DNA of 64,000 nt from Telopea speciosissima (lineage: Eukaryota; Streptophyta; Magnoliopsida; Proteales; Proteaceae). The translations under genes were made by a program, and so were the position numbers. The notes under the pieces are model-generated. The model was not told the origin of the DNA. It was given only the letters and a program-made list of their open reading frames with translations, and made no database searches. The stretch covers positions 59,894,871-59,958,870 of the forward strand of contig NC_057918.1 in assembly GCF_018873765.1 (NCBI RefSeq), read 5' to 3'. Shown in pieces: positions 44,721 through 57,954 of this stretch. Numbering within the stretch: position 1 is the stretch's first letter; every line of letters begins with the position of its first letter.

Positions 44721-44943
44721 TGTTCATAACATGACAAAATAGGGCCAATGGAAATTAATTAAATTCCAAGTCATTTTGAAGATTTGAACTTGCCCGGTGA
44801 TAACCGTAGGGTTCCACTCTAGTTTCCACTTTACAGCCTTTGGTCTCCTGCTTCCGCTCCAACCTTCCAAGTTTTAATATTTTTGTCTTTTTGAATTCTT
44901 TTTTCTATTGTATAGTTATTTCGAGTCAATAAAGTTCTAAACA

Positions 44944-44947
<4 letters not shown>

Positions 44948-44988
<41 letters not shown>

Positions 44989-45160
44989 GAGAAAAGAGAA
45001 AAGAGAAAAGTAGAAGAAGAAGAAGAAGAGAGAGAAAACCCAATCCATGTCCATTCCTTCTAACATTCCTACCCTCCTGGAAATTCCACCACTCCCATTC
45101 ACAGGAGCGAGCTGCGAGCCACTTGATACTCTCTCTCTCTCTCTCTCTCTCTTCTCCCCC
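44948..45160. repeat. Poly-A, GAAAA and CT low-complexity tract upstream of the pectin methylesterase
   Basis: A run at 44948-44981, then AGAGAAA repeats to 45010, GAAGAA to 45030, and a CT microsatellite at 45130-45152. It lies 300-500 bp before the start codon, so parts may be in the promoter. Confidence 0.8.
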
Positions 45161-45451
45161 CCCTCCCTTTTCTCCCCTCCCCCGGGTGAGTCTGTTAACT
45201 AAAAAGAAGTGTTATGGATTCATCATTCATGTCGTACTTGAAATATTAAAATCGCCTCCCCCACATAGCGACTCCGGAACTCTCATAACATAAAGTATCT
45301 GCTCAATTTAATATGGTTACTCGCAAATTATTGGATGGTTTTAGCTCTGATCTTCATTCTTCTTCAATCTCTATTTAATGAAGTGAAGAAGAAGAAGAGA
45401 TTCACAGAAAGTGTAGTTAGTGTTTTCCCTCGCCATCTTCAATCTTGAATC

Positions 45452-47175
45452 ATGGCAACCACCCACCAACCTCTTCTTCTAGACACTCCCAAGAAAAGCC
45501 CTACTTTCTCTTGTAAAGCCATGTTGCTCTTCCTCTGTTTAGTTACTATCATCTGCCCATCTGCTTTGGTAGTTTTCCATGTGATCAACAATAGTACCGT
45601 ACCCCATCTCTCTTTCCCTTCTCAATTATGTGTTCGGGTCCAAGACCCATCTTCTTGCCTCCAGATCTTCTTGAACAACTGTGTCTCTCGCATAGTTGTC
45701 GCCATCGATGCCGCCAATCACATAAGCCGCCGGATCAATGATGCCCGTCAACAGGCAGCTCTGGCTGACTGTGTGGAGCTGATGGACCTCTCCATCCACC
45801 GTGTGAAGGACTCCGCCGTTGCTATCGGCGGTGGTTCAACTAAGTCGTCACTCGCCGACGCCCATGCATGGCTAAGCAGTGTACTCACAAACCATGAGAC
45901 CTGCTTGGATGGGCTAAACGGTGGGCCGGCCCAATCATCTATGGAGGCCCATCTCCAGGACTTGATAGCTCGGGCAAGAACCTCTTTAGCTATGTTCACT
46001 GCGATGTTACCATCCGATGAAGAAGCCTTCCGGTCATTACAGGGAGGATTCCCATCGTGGGTCACTAGAAAGGACCGTAAGCTTCTGAACTCTCTTCCAA
46101 AAAGCATCACCGCCAATGTTGTGGTAGCCAGCGATGGAAGCGGGAAGTACAAGACGGTACAGGAAGCGGTGGCAGCGGCACCCAACAATGGGAACACCAG
46201 GTACGTGATCTATGTGAAGAAAGGGACTTACAAGGAGAATGTTCAGGTTGGGAAGACAAAGAAGAACTTGATGTTCGTTGGTGATGGCATGGATTCTACC
46301 ATCATTACAGGCAGCCTCAATGTTGCTGATGGATCCACAACCTTCAACTCTGCTACAGTTGGTAATTAATTAGCCCATTTAAACTTTTTTTTTTTTAAAA
46401 AAATTCATGGCAGAAACCCATGGGCCATGAGTAGATTTATTGGACCTGAAACAATAATCTAATTATCAATCTTGCAATTGCAGCTGTTGTTGCTGATGGG
46501 TTCATAGCACAAGACATTTGGTTCCAGAACACGGCCGGACCGCAAAAGTACCAAGCAGTGGCACTCCGTGTCGGTGCGGATCAATCCGTCATAAACCGGT
46601 GCCGCATAGATGCATACCAAGACACCCTCTACACGTTGTCCCTCCGTCAGTTTTACAGGGATTGTTACATCTCCGGCACTGTCGATTTCATCTTTGGAAA
46701 TGCAGCTGTAGTGTTCCAGAACTGTCAAATTGTTGCTAGGAAACCCTTGAGCGGCCAACAAAACACAGTGACAGCCCACGGCCGAACCGACCCGAACCAG
46801 AACACGGGGATTTCGATCCAGAATTGCCAGATCATACCTAGCTCTGATCTTGCACCCTTGGAGAGCTCATTTCCTTCATATCTTGGACGTCCATGGAAGG
46901 AGTACTCTAGGACTGTTGTGATGGAATCATACATTGCTGGACACATTGATCCCCTAGGATGGTTGCCATGGAATGGGACTTTTGCATTGAACACACTGTA
47001 TTATGGGGAGTATTCGAATAGTGGACCGGGTGCAGGTACTAGCAAGCGAGTAACCTGGCCTGGTTATCATGTCATCACCAGCTCGACAGAAGCCGGGAAA
47101 TTCACAGTGGCAGCGTTGATACAAGGCGGCGCATGGTTGAAATCAACTGGAGTTTCTTATACTGAAGGTCTCTGA
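45452..47175 (+). CDS. Pectin methylesterase with inhibitor domain (type I PME), two exons, 533 aa
   Basis: Removes methyl esters from homogalacturonan in the cell wall. Exon 1 is 45452-46361 (phase 1, donor GTAATT), the intron 46362-46483 (ends TTGCAATTGCAG), exon 2 46484-47175. Residues 24-44 form an N-terminal membrane anchor or signal. The inhibitor-like pro-domain is about 55-205, with Cys60, 69, 77, 107 and 151. The processing motif RKLL is at 209-212. The catalytic beta-helix is 218-533: GTYKE (258-262), QAVALR (327-332), YQDTLY (348-353, Gln349 and Asp350), DFIFGNA (371-377, Asp371) and LGRPWK (437-442, Arg439 and Trp441). All catalytic residues are kept and the length fits group 2 plant PMEs. 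A single intron at the TFNSATV|A junction is common in this family. AATAAA at 47192 is a likely polyadenylation signal. Intact. Confidence 0.95.
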
Positions 47176-48283
47176 TGTTATAGAATCAGGAAATAAAGGG
47201 CTGCTCTATTTTGTGTGTATTGGTAGTAATTCGATGTAGGGTCTTTCTTGATGACTCTACACCTAGTGAAGTATAATGTTTCGTTATTTGCCATTTAGAA
47301 ATACATGGGTTAGTCTATATGATAGAGGATTTCATGAACATCTCGATGGTTAAATATAGCCCATAATAACCAAAGAAAGTGGTTCAAACTCTGATTAAAA
47401 GGCGCTTTTTATAAACCGTATACGCCTACCAAACTATTTTATTTAGCCACTCTTCTTGAAGTGTGGCATCATATAAAAATGAATATAAAATACTATGGAA
47501 AAGGAAGTGCATGACACCATAGTGCATATTGTTGCACATGCCTTCTCACATACCACCCAGGGGTCTCACACTCCAATCCCTCTCCTGATTATATGTCCAT
47601 CCCTATGAGATGATTCGGTACCATCCCCTTTTATTAGTGCGAAACTACACTGTAATGTTGTATGAAATCCTCTCCCACAATACCAATTGGCATGTTTTGT
47701 AATTTAAGCTAGTTCCTCTACTCATTTTAATATGAATTTGTATCAATGAGATGCTTGTCTAGTCTCCACTTGCAAAAAATACTCATATATTACCATGTGA
47801 TAAATAGTTAAGCTTTATACTTCACTAAACATAGAGACGTCTCTTCCATTTAATGGTCTTTCTACTTCTAGACTTCTAGTAAATTAATTAGAGGTGTAAT
47901 GATTCTGTCTCCTGTGGGTGGACCTTCATCAAAATACTGTATTCTTCATGCTGGGCTCTTTCTGGTGGGTCGATATTTCCAATGTGATCCATTAATGTAG
48001 CCCAAATATGTAGTATACTCAGGATAATAAAGATGATTTTTTTTTTTTTTGATGAGAAGAAACCTTATATTATTTAAAGCTTAATATGTACATCATTGAA
48101 ATTTAGAAGAGTACAACTGTTATTGATCCCAGACCTAGTCAAACCCAACACCGATTTATAGAAAATTTTGTTACTACACCATTTAAAACTAATAGTAAAA
48201 AGGTTTGCAGTTTTTCACCCTAATGTTAAAGCTGCAATTAAACATATTCAATTGAGCTTGTATCATTTAGCTGATAATTTAGT
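47176..48283. other. 3' flank of the pectin methylesterase
   Basis: 3' UTR signal near 47192, then AT-rich sequence with a T run at about 48037-48050. No gene recognised. Confidence 0.4.
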
Positions 48284-49830
48284 GTGAAGTGGATCAAGGA
48301 ATGGGGTTTTCACGGTCAAATTAGCCTATTATTTCATCTCAAATCAGCTACAAAGTTTGGAAGCTCACAATCATCTATCTCACATACAGAAGTTTGGGAT
48401 ATTATCCCAAAGGTAGTTTGGAAGAGGATGTGGGGTTGCAGAACTCTATCTAAGATTAGGGATATACACGGATTGGATTCGGCTCGGATACGGATCGGAT
48501 GTGATCGGATCCGGATATTCCTTGGCTGAATACGGATGCTTCTAAATGGATTCGGATACGGATCGAATTCGGATTTTTGACCTTCCGTTTACATCTCTGC
48601 CTTGTGTAACCCGGACCTTCCTCCCCCTAGAGGATACAATTCACTCTCAATCCATATCTCTTAGATCATGATTCTCTTTTCCTCATATTCTAGAACCTGT
48701 TGAATCTTAAAAAACCCTCAAGATCATTATTTTCTTAATTTTTTATTATTAAGTATTTGGATTTATTTTTTTCAGATGGATTTTTATCGGAGTATTCAAA
48801 ATTTTTTTTCAAATATCTCTAAAAGAATACGGATGTCCCTAAACAGATACGGATGTGGATTGGATTTGGATTTTCGGATATCCATTTACATCCCTACCTA
48901 AGATAGGTTCTTTTGTATGGTGTGTGTGTGCACAAGGAGTTGTTTTGGGAGAAGAACTTGATCAAAGAAGGATGCCCATTGACACATCCTTACGGCGTTG
49001 TGATGCGACGATGGAAGCAACTGATCACATTTTGTTAGACTATCCATTTGTAAGAGCGATATGTTTGCTTCAAGTCTGTCCTACATAGTTCCTCCCTTAC
49101 CAGATCCAAAAATCTATCTTTGGTTATAAGAATGGGGTTCAATTTTCTAAACCTCCAAATCATTGAGCGAAGAATCGCTGTCTTTAACTTTCTTCATTTG
49201 TTGGTATATTTGGAGGGCGAGAAACGACTTGATCTTTAATTAATGCCAAGCAGTGGACGCCAATCAAAGTTTTTCTGCAAGGTGTAAAGGCTTTCCATGA
49301 GTTCAAAGAAGCAAATAGTCTGTCTACAACAACCTCAGCCGTTGTAACATTAATCTGTGATGCGTCAAATTGGAAACAGCAACCGGTTGGGGTTTTAAAA
49401 ATTAATACTGATGCTTCCCGTGCATTGGATACAAGTGCTAAAGGAATTGGCTTTATTATTTGGGACCATCATGGTGCACAGCTCTTTGTGGCTTTAGAAA
49501 AGTTAACTTTGAATTCTGCCATTGTCGGAGGTCCTAGAATAAGATCGGTGATCAAGGTAGCGGTGGAAGAAGGTTTTTTTGAGAGTTCAAGTGGAATCGA
49601 AATATGCAGACCTTATAAACTGGATTATAAATCAGGGTAGTCCTTGCACCCTTGATGTTTTGATCCATTCCTCAACGAGGGAACAAGAGAAGCAAATTGT
49701 GCAGCTCATTCCCATGCCAGGAAGGCCCTGTCACTAGTGCGTATGACATTTTGACCTAATTCCATTCCATGGATTTATGAATTGTGTGTGAATGAAGCCA
49801 TGGCTTTTTCGCACTTCTATCAGCAATAAA
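48284..49830 (+). pseudogene. L1-type LINE 3' end: zinc-binding RT domain and RNase H remnant
   Basis: Before the MITE: HTEVWDIIPKVVWKRMWGCRTLSKIR. After it (48905 on): FVWCVCAQGVVLGEELDQRR and CDATMEATDHILLDYPFVRAI. Together these give the zf-RVT pattern (W…KI…F.WR…C…E…H….C) of plant L1 ORF2. An RNase H follows with LKINTDASRALDTSAKGIGF (about 49392-49452), keeping the TDAS catalytic start. Stops and frameshifts occur throughout; no reverse transcriptase is present upstream. Confidence 0.7.
48457..48896. mobile_element. 440-bp MITE (hAT-like) inside the L1 remnant
   Basis: Ends TAGGGATATACACGGAT and, reversed, TAGGGATGTAAATGGAT (14 of 17 identical). Flanking 8-mers TCTAAGAT (48449-48456) and CCTAAGAT (48897-48904) match 7 of 8. 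Both ends are rich in GGATACGGAT-like subrepeats. No coding capacity. Confidence 0.75.
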
Positions 49831-50389
49831 CTTGTGATTTACCAAAAATACAAAAAATTCAAAAGGGTACAATTTGTTGTGACCAAAGAGGTGAATTAAA
49901 AAGTTGTAACCTTCTTTTAATTGTACTTTGTTTTATTCTCAAAAGTTATTTAATATAGTATTTCATAAAGGGGTAAAAAAGGGTTTTCAAAAAGTTGAAA
50001 GTTATTTAATTTTGTACTTATGTGAAATGACATGATTTATCTTCATTGACAAAAAAAAGAGAGTCTGAATCCCTCCCCTGCTAGTAACCATCCGAACCCA
50101 TCTCACACAGTCCATGGGGTGTGGGCTATGGTTACCATTCAATGGAGTTTCCAATGCCTAGGTTACCATTTGTGTGTTTGAATAGGATTGTTTGGTGGCA
50201 TGGAAGTCACCGATGTTAAGCAAGCAAAATTCGATCAAATTCTTCATTTGATTACAAATAAAGGGGAGTGAAGAAAAGACAAATTAATCAATTTATTATT
50301 ATTAATTTTTTTTATGTTACAAATGGGGATGAGGGGGGACTAGATGAGGGAAATGCAGTTTGAAATCGAGACTTCTTGTGTCACACCCC
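49831..50389. other. AT-rich stretch, nothing recognised
   Basis: No frame or repeat that I can assign. Confidence 0.35.
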
Positions 50390-50496
50390 GATTCCTGTAC
50401 CACGGGAATATATGACTAGAGCGTACTCCTACGCTCTACACTTCCACCATGTAGTATTTAAACTAACTCATCTACACCACACATGATAGATCAAGA

Positions 50497-50562
<66 letters not shown>

Positions 50563-53500
50563 CAATAATCAAAGTAGCGGAAGTCAAATTGTATCATAAA
50601 TACAATAACTGTAGGAGTTTATCAAAAGTTATCATTCTTCCTATTATGACTTATGTATTACATATTATCTAAATAATACATCCTTTATGACAGGAAATCA
50701 AAAAGAATATCTGAAGTATAAAAAATGGCCACACGGCCCAAATGTCACTACTCCCTTGGTAGCACATCTTACAATAACAGTCTAGTCCATGCTCCTCGGC
50801 CTCAGGAGTCCACCAGTCGTCACTACTGCCCTTGGGAATCACATACTCGAAACCACCCGGCTCTACAACACCTGCATCAACATCTAAAATGGGGTATCCT
50901 CGAGGAATGAACTCCACTGAGCCCAATGAGCAAATCAAACAATACAAGCAAGCGCAATCACATATGAACGACAGATATCATGATGCATGAATGCATTAAT
51001 TACTTTTCCACCTAACATCACATTATAAGTCTGGTCTAGTGCTACTGCAACATCCTAGGTAGCATCCCCGGTCTTCCACCTCTCATGGGTGGCATATCCG
51101 GTGATGTCAAACCGAGTCGCGCTGGGAGCCTGTCGGTCCCGGTCCTACACATCAGAATCACTAGTCCCTGTACCTATATCAGAATCACTGATTTATCCAG
51201 CAAACCCCCAAAGTTAATCCCACTGCCACGGTTCAGGTCCTACATCGGAATCACCGCTCCCAATACCTATATAAGAATCGCTGGTTTCCACGTAGAGGAT
51301 TATCCAACACATAAACCCCCGTTGCCAAGGGTCGTAGCACTAGGTATAGTGTCATCCTAGCTAGCATACATCTAAATGCATAATATCTAAATGCATAATA
51401 GGGTACGTACACGCGTAGGCCAGAGGTTGAGTCCATAGTCCCTACATCAAGCTCGCTATCCTCTCCCCCTCTACCTTACACATGCACATACAATTATTTT
51501 CAATTATTGATCCCAAGTTCGACGCATACTATGACACTTGGATCACATCAATCTCACACATCTCACATCCACCACACATTTTCATATCTCAACACACAAC
51601 CATGTTCATTTACTACTCACATACATGTCTCATCATCCATTCGCATTCACACCCACAATCTCAACACATAACCATATTCTCAATCATAATCTCATCATAA
51701 TAATAATTCAAAAGTAAATGTACATCCTAAGCATCTACATTCAATATGGTAACTCCCTACAATACTAGCCTTACATTAACCAATCGTATAAGATGTTCAA
51801 CCCCAATTAATTAAAGGTAATGAACACACATAAATGATATACGTATCGTAGCACATGCATGAATGACATTCACATAATAGGAGTGCAAAATATTCCAAAA
51901 ATAAGTAGAGTGTCTAATTTCCTCACCTAGTGTTCCGATTTGATTGTTCAATATGAAGTCCAATACTTTAGATTCCGGTATGACCAAGTGTGAATTTGGG
52001 TAACCTAGATACATATACAAACACGTAATCAACCCATATGTGGGCTGCCAAAAGGAAGTGAACCATCAAAGGTTTATAGGTAAAAATACAGGACACCAAC
52101 ATATGTATTTGGTCCAGACCGGCCGCTATATTTATTACTGTAATGGCCGGTGTGCATGTGTCGGTCTACCCAAGAGACACCGACACATGGAAGCCTGCCA
52201 GACCGGCGGATGGGTTTCTGGGTTCGATTGGGCTATGTGCCAGATGGCATCAGTCAGTCTGATGCTGAGTTTCAAATGCCATTTTGGTTTTGAACCCCTT
52301 GGTCATTGACTCAAATGGGTCATACTTATGGGTTGTGGGTGGTCTCCTCACCATGAGGATCATCTAATTTATAGGTTTTATGCATTCCATTACTTTGAAT
52401 TCCTAAGTCCTAGGCTTTTAAGTGGATTTCTCATCACCACATGGAGGGATGAGTATATGGGGGGGGTGTTCATAGAGGTGTAAGGACTCATTTATAGTCC
52501 ACAATGCTGTTTGATAAATAACCATATGAATGCATTTACAAATCCCTTGACAAATTCCTAAAATCACTAGTTCTAATTCTACGGTTTACTCAATTGCGTT
52601 GGAATTTTAGAAGGGATGAGAATGGGGTTAAATAGGTTCACTTAAACACACCTTGAAGGTATTAAGAACCTCCATTAATGGCCCTTCCTTTAGGTTGGTG
52701 AAGAACCATTACTGATTCCATCTTCATAACCCAAGATCATAGATGAAAATGAAATAAAGGGGAGAAGGGAGCTGAGATGGGAATAGGAGATGTACTCACC
52801 TCAATCAGGATGAGTGGATGTGAGATCCTCCACTCCTCCACTCCTCCTTCCTCCTTCTCTTCTTCTTCTTCTTCTTCCCCTTCTTCTTCTTCTCTTTTTC
52901 TCTTCCTCTCCAATCGATTCTAGGGCTGTTAGAAATGAGAAGTGAATAGTGGGCTTTCCCTTTTTTACTTCTCTTGGTCACTAGGGGCTGTTTGGGTAAC
53001 ACTAAACCCTTAGGACCAAATGGCTAGGGCTTATTTGACTAGGCACTAACCTTAGGTCTTGATTTAAGTTATCGAGCATTTTAACCTATTTAGGCCCACA
53101 ACCCAAATTCAAGATTTAAAGAAGAAGATTCCTAAGCCTTAGGCCCATTTTAGAGTGAGGTGAGAATAGGTGAGGCCCATAACTAACTAATGTGAATTAT
53201 TTACATTCACAATTATTAATTATATTAAAATATTGGTTATGGGAATAGTGATTCACCTCACACATATGGTGACAGTGTCGGGAATAATCTTCTTTCTTCC
53301 TCTCAGTCTTCACACATGTACTAAAGGGGATCTTCCTCAAAGCCGGCCTCAGGTTTCTCCTTCTACTTGCTTTGGTCAACTCGCTAATATAGGTTGGGTA
53401 GTCGACAAATCTACCACAATCCACAAATCTTGTCCCCGTTCAATTTATGAACCTTTCCTCGACGAAGTCCCCCGACACTCAGTTGATGATCTTGAATGTC

Positions 53501-53604
53501 GATTTGACAGTGGCGGTCCACAGGTTGACCGTGTAGGCGGCTGCCGAAGCTACGCTACATTTACAAAGTTTAAATTAGTATGTTTTGGGTACAAATATAA
53601 CATT
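50390..53604 (-). repeat. 3' LTR of chromovirus T2, about 3.2 kb
   Basis: Starts on the minus strand at about 53604 (TGTTATATTTG) just after the pol stop and ends GGGGTGTGACA at 50390, the typical end of Tekay/Del LTRs. It contains an AT microsatellite (50499-50562), the phrase CTCATTGGGCTCAGTGGAG (minus, about 50925) and a CTT-rich stretch (52855-52900). No second copy is present to confirm the limits. Confidence 0.55.
50499..50562. repeat. (AT)32 microsatellite
   Basis: Pure AT dinucleotides within the T2 LTR. Confidence 0.97.
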
Positions 53605-53612
53605 CATCAACC

Positions 53613-54377
53613 TTATAAGAAATTCGTCCTCGAAATTGACTTACCATCTAAGTTGAAAAGGTGAGAATACTTAGCTTGCAACTCGCTTTCAACCTCCCAA
53701 GATGCTTCCTGTTCAGAGTAATTACTCCATTGCACCTTCATGTAAGAGATAGAACGGTTGCAAAGAGTGTATATTTGGCGCTCCAAAATTTTTTTGGGTT
53801 GCTCTTCATAGGTCATGTCGTCAGCAAGCTCAGGCGGCTCCTGAGATGAGATATGTGTCGGATCATGGACATACTTCTTTAGCATGGACACATGGAAATC
53901 ATCATATACGCCTTCTAGAGATGGAGGCAGTGCCAATCTGTAAGTCACCAGTCCAATCCTTGCTAGGATCTTATATGATCCAATGAATCTCGGACTTAGC
54001 TTGCCTTTTTTGCTGAACCGTATCACCCCTTTGCTTGGTGATACCCGCAAGAACTCATGATCGCCCATAGTAAACTCCAGGTCCTTCCGTCTCAGGTCGA
54101 CATAGCTTTTCTGTCTAGATTGAGCCACCTTGATTTAGTGCCATTTCAAATCTACGTTTTCACAAGTGGCTTGAATCAATTCGAGCCCCAAAATTCTTCG
54201 CTCACCAACTTCATCCCAATACAATGTTGTCCGACATTTCCTTCCATACTGTGCTTCGAACGGTGCCATACTAGTAGTAGCCTGATAGTTGTTGTTGTAG
54301 GCAAACTCTCTAAGTGAGATATGCTCAACCCGACTACCTTTCAAATCAATGGCACAAGCCCTGAGCATGTCCTCCAA
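53613..54377 (-). pseudogene. T2 integrase C-terminus and chromodomain
   Basis: 54377-54135 continues the integrase core (AYNNNYQATTSMAPFEAQYGRKC). From 54128 the frame has RQKSYVDLRRKDLEF, GDHEFLRVSPSKGVIRF, GKLSPRFIGSYKILARIG (GPF-type domain) and YRLALPPSLEGVYDDFHVSM. A C-terminal chromodomain follows (KILERQIYTLCNRSISYMKV, WSNYSEQEASWE). A chromodomain after integrase defines chromoviruses, and the HVSMLKKY end fits the Tekay/Del clade. The chromodomain steers integration toward certain chromatin in intact relatives. Confidence 0.85.
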
Positions 54378-55069
54378 AGTTTGTATGGTACTCCCTGACT
54401 AATCATCAGTTTGTGGATGGAAAGCTGTGCTAAATTCAGCACTGTGCCCATGGCCTTCTGTAAACCACCCCAGAACTTCGATGTGAATCTGGGATCTCGA
54501 TCAAAAATGATACTCACTAGGGCTCCGTGTAAGCAAACCACATTATCCATATACAACTCATCCAACTTGTCCATCAGATATGCCACATTTATTGGAATAA
54601 AGTGTGTTGTCTTGGTGAGCCGGTCAACAATGACCCAAATAGAATCCACACCTCTGGCTGTTCGGGACAATCCGGTGACAAAATCCATAGTGATGTACGT
54701 GCTCCCACTTCCCTTTGGGAATAGGGAGTGATTGCAACAGCCCATGCAATCATTGCCTCTCTGCCTTGTTGACTGGTGAAATATTTTGACACAAATGTTG
54801 CCACATCGGCCTTCATCCCGTTCCACCAATAGTTGTTCTTCAAGTTCTTTGTACATTTGGGAATAGGGAGTGATTGCAACAATCTATGCGGTCATTGCCT
54901 CTCCACCTTGACTTGTTAACAGGTGAAACATTTTGACACAAATGCTGCCACATCGGCCTTCATCCCGATCCACCAATAGTTGTTCTTCAAGTCCTTTGTA
55001 CATCTTGGTGCTACCAGGATGTACAGAATAGGGTGAACAATGAGCTTCACTCAAAACTTCCTTCTTCAA
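54378..55069 (-). pseudogene. T2 integrase zinc finger and core, with internal duplication
   Basis: Zinc finger region HCSPYSVHPGSTKMYKGLE at about 55020-55065. Core: YITMDFVTGLSRTARGVDSI (first Asp), then HGALVSIIFDRDPRFTSKFW (second Asp) and LSIHKL. Between them a 142-bp direct duplication (units at about 54717 and 54859) repeats the segment between zinc finger and core. Frames shift several times. Confidence 0.75.
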
Positions 55070-55234
55070 CTACTCATCATTGGGTACACACAATCTACTC
55101 TTGAATTGAAGGATGCCATTCTTTGACAAGGTAAAGTTTGGATCTTATTGCTTCCCTTCCCGAATGTCATCTATCAACTGTAGTAACTCTACATCAGTAG
55201 GTTAGGCTTCTTTGATTCTCTCTATCAATGAAAA

Positions 55235-55990
55235 CTATACTGTCAATGCTATAAGTGACACAGTGGCACCCTCAATCAATAGTTCTAGCTCCATCCTTCT
55301 GGCTTCTTCTATAAGTTGCTCACTAACTACCAAAGCTGCAAGAGAAAGTGTCTGTGACTTCCTACTAAGTGCATCAACCACCATATTTGCCTTGCCTGAA
55401 TGGTACTGAATGGTACAATCATAGTCTTTCATCAGCTCTAACCACCGCCTTTGCCTCATATTCAACTCCTTCTGAGTGAATAAGTACTTCAAGCTTTTGT
55501 GGTCATTGAAGATCTCATTCTTCTCACCATATAGATAGTGGCACCATATCTTCAAAGCAAACACCACGGCTGCCAACTTCAGGTCATGAGTAGGGTAATT
55601 TTTCTCATACTCTTTTAGTTGCCTAGAAGCATAGGCGACTACCTTACCATTCTACATCAAGACACATCCAAGTCCCAGTCTAGATGCATCACTGTAAATT
55701 GTCATACCCCCAGTACCTGATGAAAGTGTCAAAACTAGTGCAGTGACTAGCTTCTTCTTTAGTTCCTGAAAGCTCTTCTCGCATTCCTCTGACCACTCAT
55801 ATTTCACCCCCTTCTGGGTCAACCTAGTCATCAGTGTCGATATGCAAGAAAATTTCTTGATGAACCTCTTGTAGTAGCCAGCTAAAACATGGAAGCTTCA
55901 AATTTCCCCACATTCTTTGATGCTTCCCATTCTAGTATGGCTTGTACCTTCCCTAGATCCACTTCTATGCCCTTCTCATATACAACATGC
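55235..55990 (-). pseudogene. T2 RNase H
   Basis: [57 protein letters not shown] and VVDALSRK are the conserved end of chromovirus RNase H. The upstream half (about 55590-55990) is readable with stops. Confidence 0.8.
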
Positions 55991-56004
55991 CCTAAGAATG
56001 CCAC

Positions 56005-56612
56005 CTAGTGCAGCCAAAACCCACACTTACTGAATTTGGCATACAATTTCTTCTCTCTCAGTCTTTGTAGAACTAACCTGAGATGCACCGCATGTTCCTC
56101 TTCACTCTCGGAGTATATCAATATGTCATTAATGAACACAATAACAAACTTGTCTAATACATCCTGAAAGACCATGTTCATCAACTCCATGAAGGCAGCA
56201 GGTGCATTGGTCAACCCAAAGGACATGACCAAGAACTCATAATGGCCATATCTAGACCGAAAGGCAGTTTTGCTGATGTTGCTTTCCTTGATCTTGAGTT
56301 GATGATAACCCGATCTCAAGTAGATCTTGGAAAACACTTTTGCCCCTTGCAACTGATCAAAAAGGTCATCTAGCCGAGGCAATGGATACCAGTTCTTGAT
56401 AGTTTGATAAGCTCCTAGTAGTTTATGGACATTCGCATACTCGTCCTTCTTTTTAACAAAAGGACCGGTGCTCCCCAAGGAGACACATTGGGTCGGATAA
56501 AACCCTTCTTCAACAAATCTTGCAGCTGGATCTGTAAATCCTTCAACTCCGTAAGAGCCATCCTATACGGTGCCTTGGACACTGGCGCTACCCCCGGGAT
56601 CAAGTTTAACAT
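56005..56612 (-). pseudogene. T2 reverse transcriptase
   Basis: [20 protein letters not shown] and [15 protein letters not shown], a frameshift near 56450, then [50 protein letters not shown] and the active-site region [12 protein letters not shown]. The catalytic pair reads Asn-Asp instead of Asp-Asp, so the enzyme is dead regardless of frame. CGFWLH ends the palm. Confidence 0.85.
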
Positions 56613-56628
56613 AAACTCCGTTTCCCGA

Positions 56629-57141
56629 TCAGGGGGTAAACTCTGCCAGATCCTTTAGAAATTCATCTGGATACTCCCTTACTACCTCAATTTCAGCCAA
56701 AGGCTTGACCTTAACCTCTTTATCCATAATTGAGGTGAGGTAACTCTGACATCCCACATCCACCAATCTCTTTGTATGTAGAGCAGAGATGATTAACTTC
56801 TTATGTCTCTTTTGGTCCCCAATAAAGGTAAACTCCTCTTCTCCCTTGGGTTTGCAGACAATCTGCTTCTTGGTACACACCACATTCGCTTCATAAGCCG
56901 ACAACCAATCCATCTTGAGGATGACATCCAAGTCGGTCATGTCGAGTTCGATGAGGTGTGCTATCATCTTTTGATTACACACTTGAACCAAACATGGTTC
57001 ATAAACTACATCCGGCTTCACTGCACTGCTTATAGGTGTACTAACTGCTAATCCTTGAATCAGGTTCTTTGATGCAACGTGCATCTTCTTAGCAAATCTA
57101 GGGGATAACCTATTCATCCCCCCCTCTAGGTTATCCCGCAC
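56629..57141 (-). pseudogene. T2 protease-to-RT region
   Basis: The C-terminal half of the protease and the linker: LIELDMTDLDVILKMDWLSA (chromovirus consensus DVILGMDWL) and [15 protein letters not shown], the usual lead-in to RT. The protease DTG and the whole gag are absent; the element stops at about 57141. Confidence 0.8.
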
Positions 57142-57242
57142 CTCCCTCTCTCTCTGTCTCTCTCGCTACCTAAGTGTTTCTCAGAGACTTGTTCTAGCGA
57201 GACAAAACCCATCTCTAGCGACGGTAACTCTTTGTGACGATA

Positions 57243-57281
<39 letters not shown>

Positions 57282-57954
57282 GGAGTATCTCTCGGAGATG
57301 GCAACCACTGACTCCCACTCTCTTTTATCGAATGATTTCTCTCATCCCTGCTGTAGACACTGAATTTTGTCACCCTCGATGATGATGACAATAGGATACG
57401 GATAGACGTCGATATCTCTCTCGAGGAGGATAATGGGGCATGAGGAAGAAGGTTTGTTTCCTTGGGACAATCTACCAGGCAAGAGCATGTGAAATTAAAG
57501 GTGCATGGTATCCATGGGGATTGATTCCCAATCATTTAAGAGTCTCGGCTTAAGAGGCAAAATGACCATACAGAAGAGGACAATGTTGTTTGACTATCCA
57601 TGGAGGAAGGGGAGAATGACCTATCCACCCATCTTGTTCATAGCCTTTTCTAACTCACTTGGTCAAAGTTTCACACAATACCCGTTCAATCTTGACCCAT
57701 CAATGTTTGTCGAGCCTATGCATGCAATGGGGATGTGAATAATATGTCTATGTGGAGTTGTGCATTACTAAGTAAGAATGTGAATAACCATAGATTTTCA
57801 AAATAAAATGCTTCAAAAAATAAAGGTTTTTTCAAGAAAATCCTAAAATAATTTATAGGCACAGAAAATGTTTAAATGACTCACAAATCAACTCCAAAAG
57901 TTAGACAACTAAAGGTTTTTGATGATGCTATCACATATAATTGTGCACTAATCA
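57142..57954. other. Junction region with CT repeat and an LTR fragment
   Basis: CT microsatellite at 57245-57275. Fragment 57352-57430 matches the start of the G3 LTR (17790-17857, opposite strand): TGTAGACACTGAATTTTGTC, then GATGATGATGACAATAG. The rest is unassigned. Confidence 0.5.

Noticed and set aside
45748-46197. 149-codon minus-strand frame opposite the pectin methylesterase
   Set aside because: Antisense shadow of exon 1.
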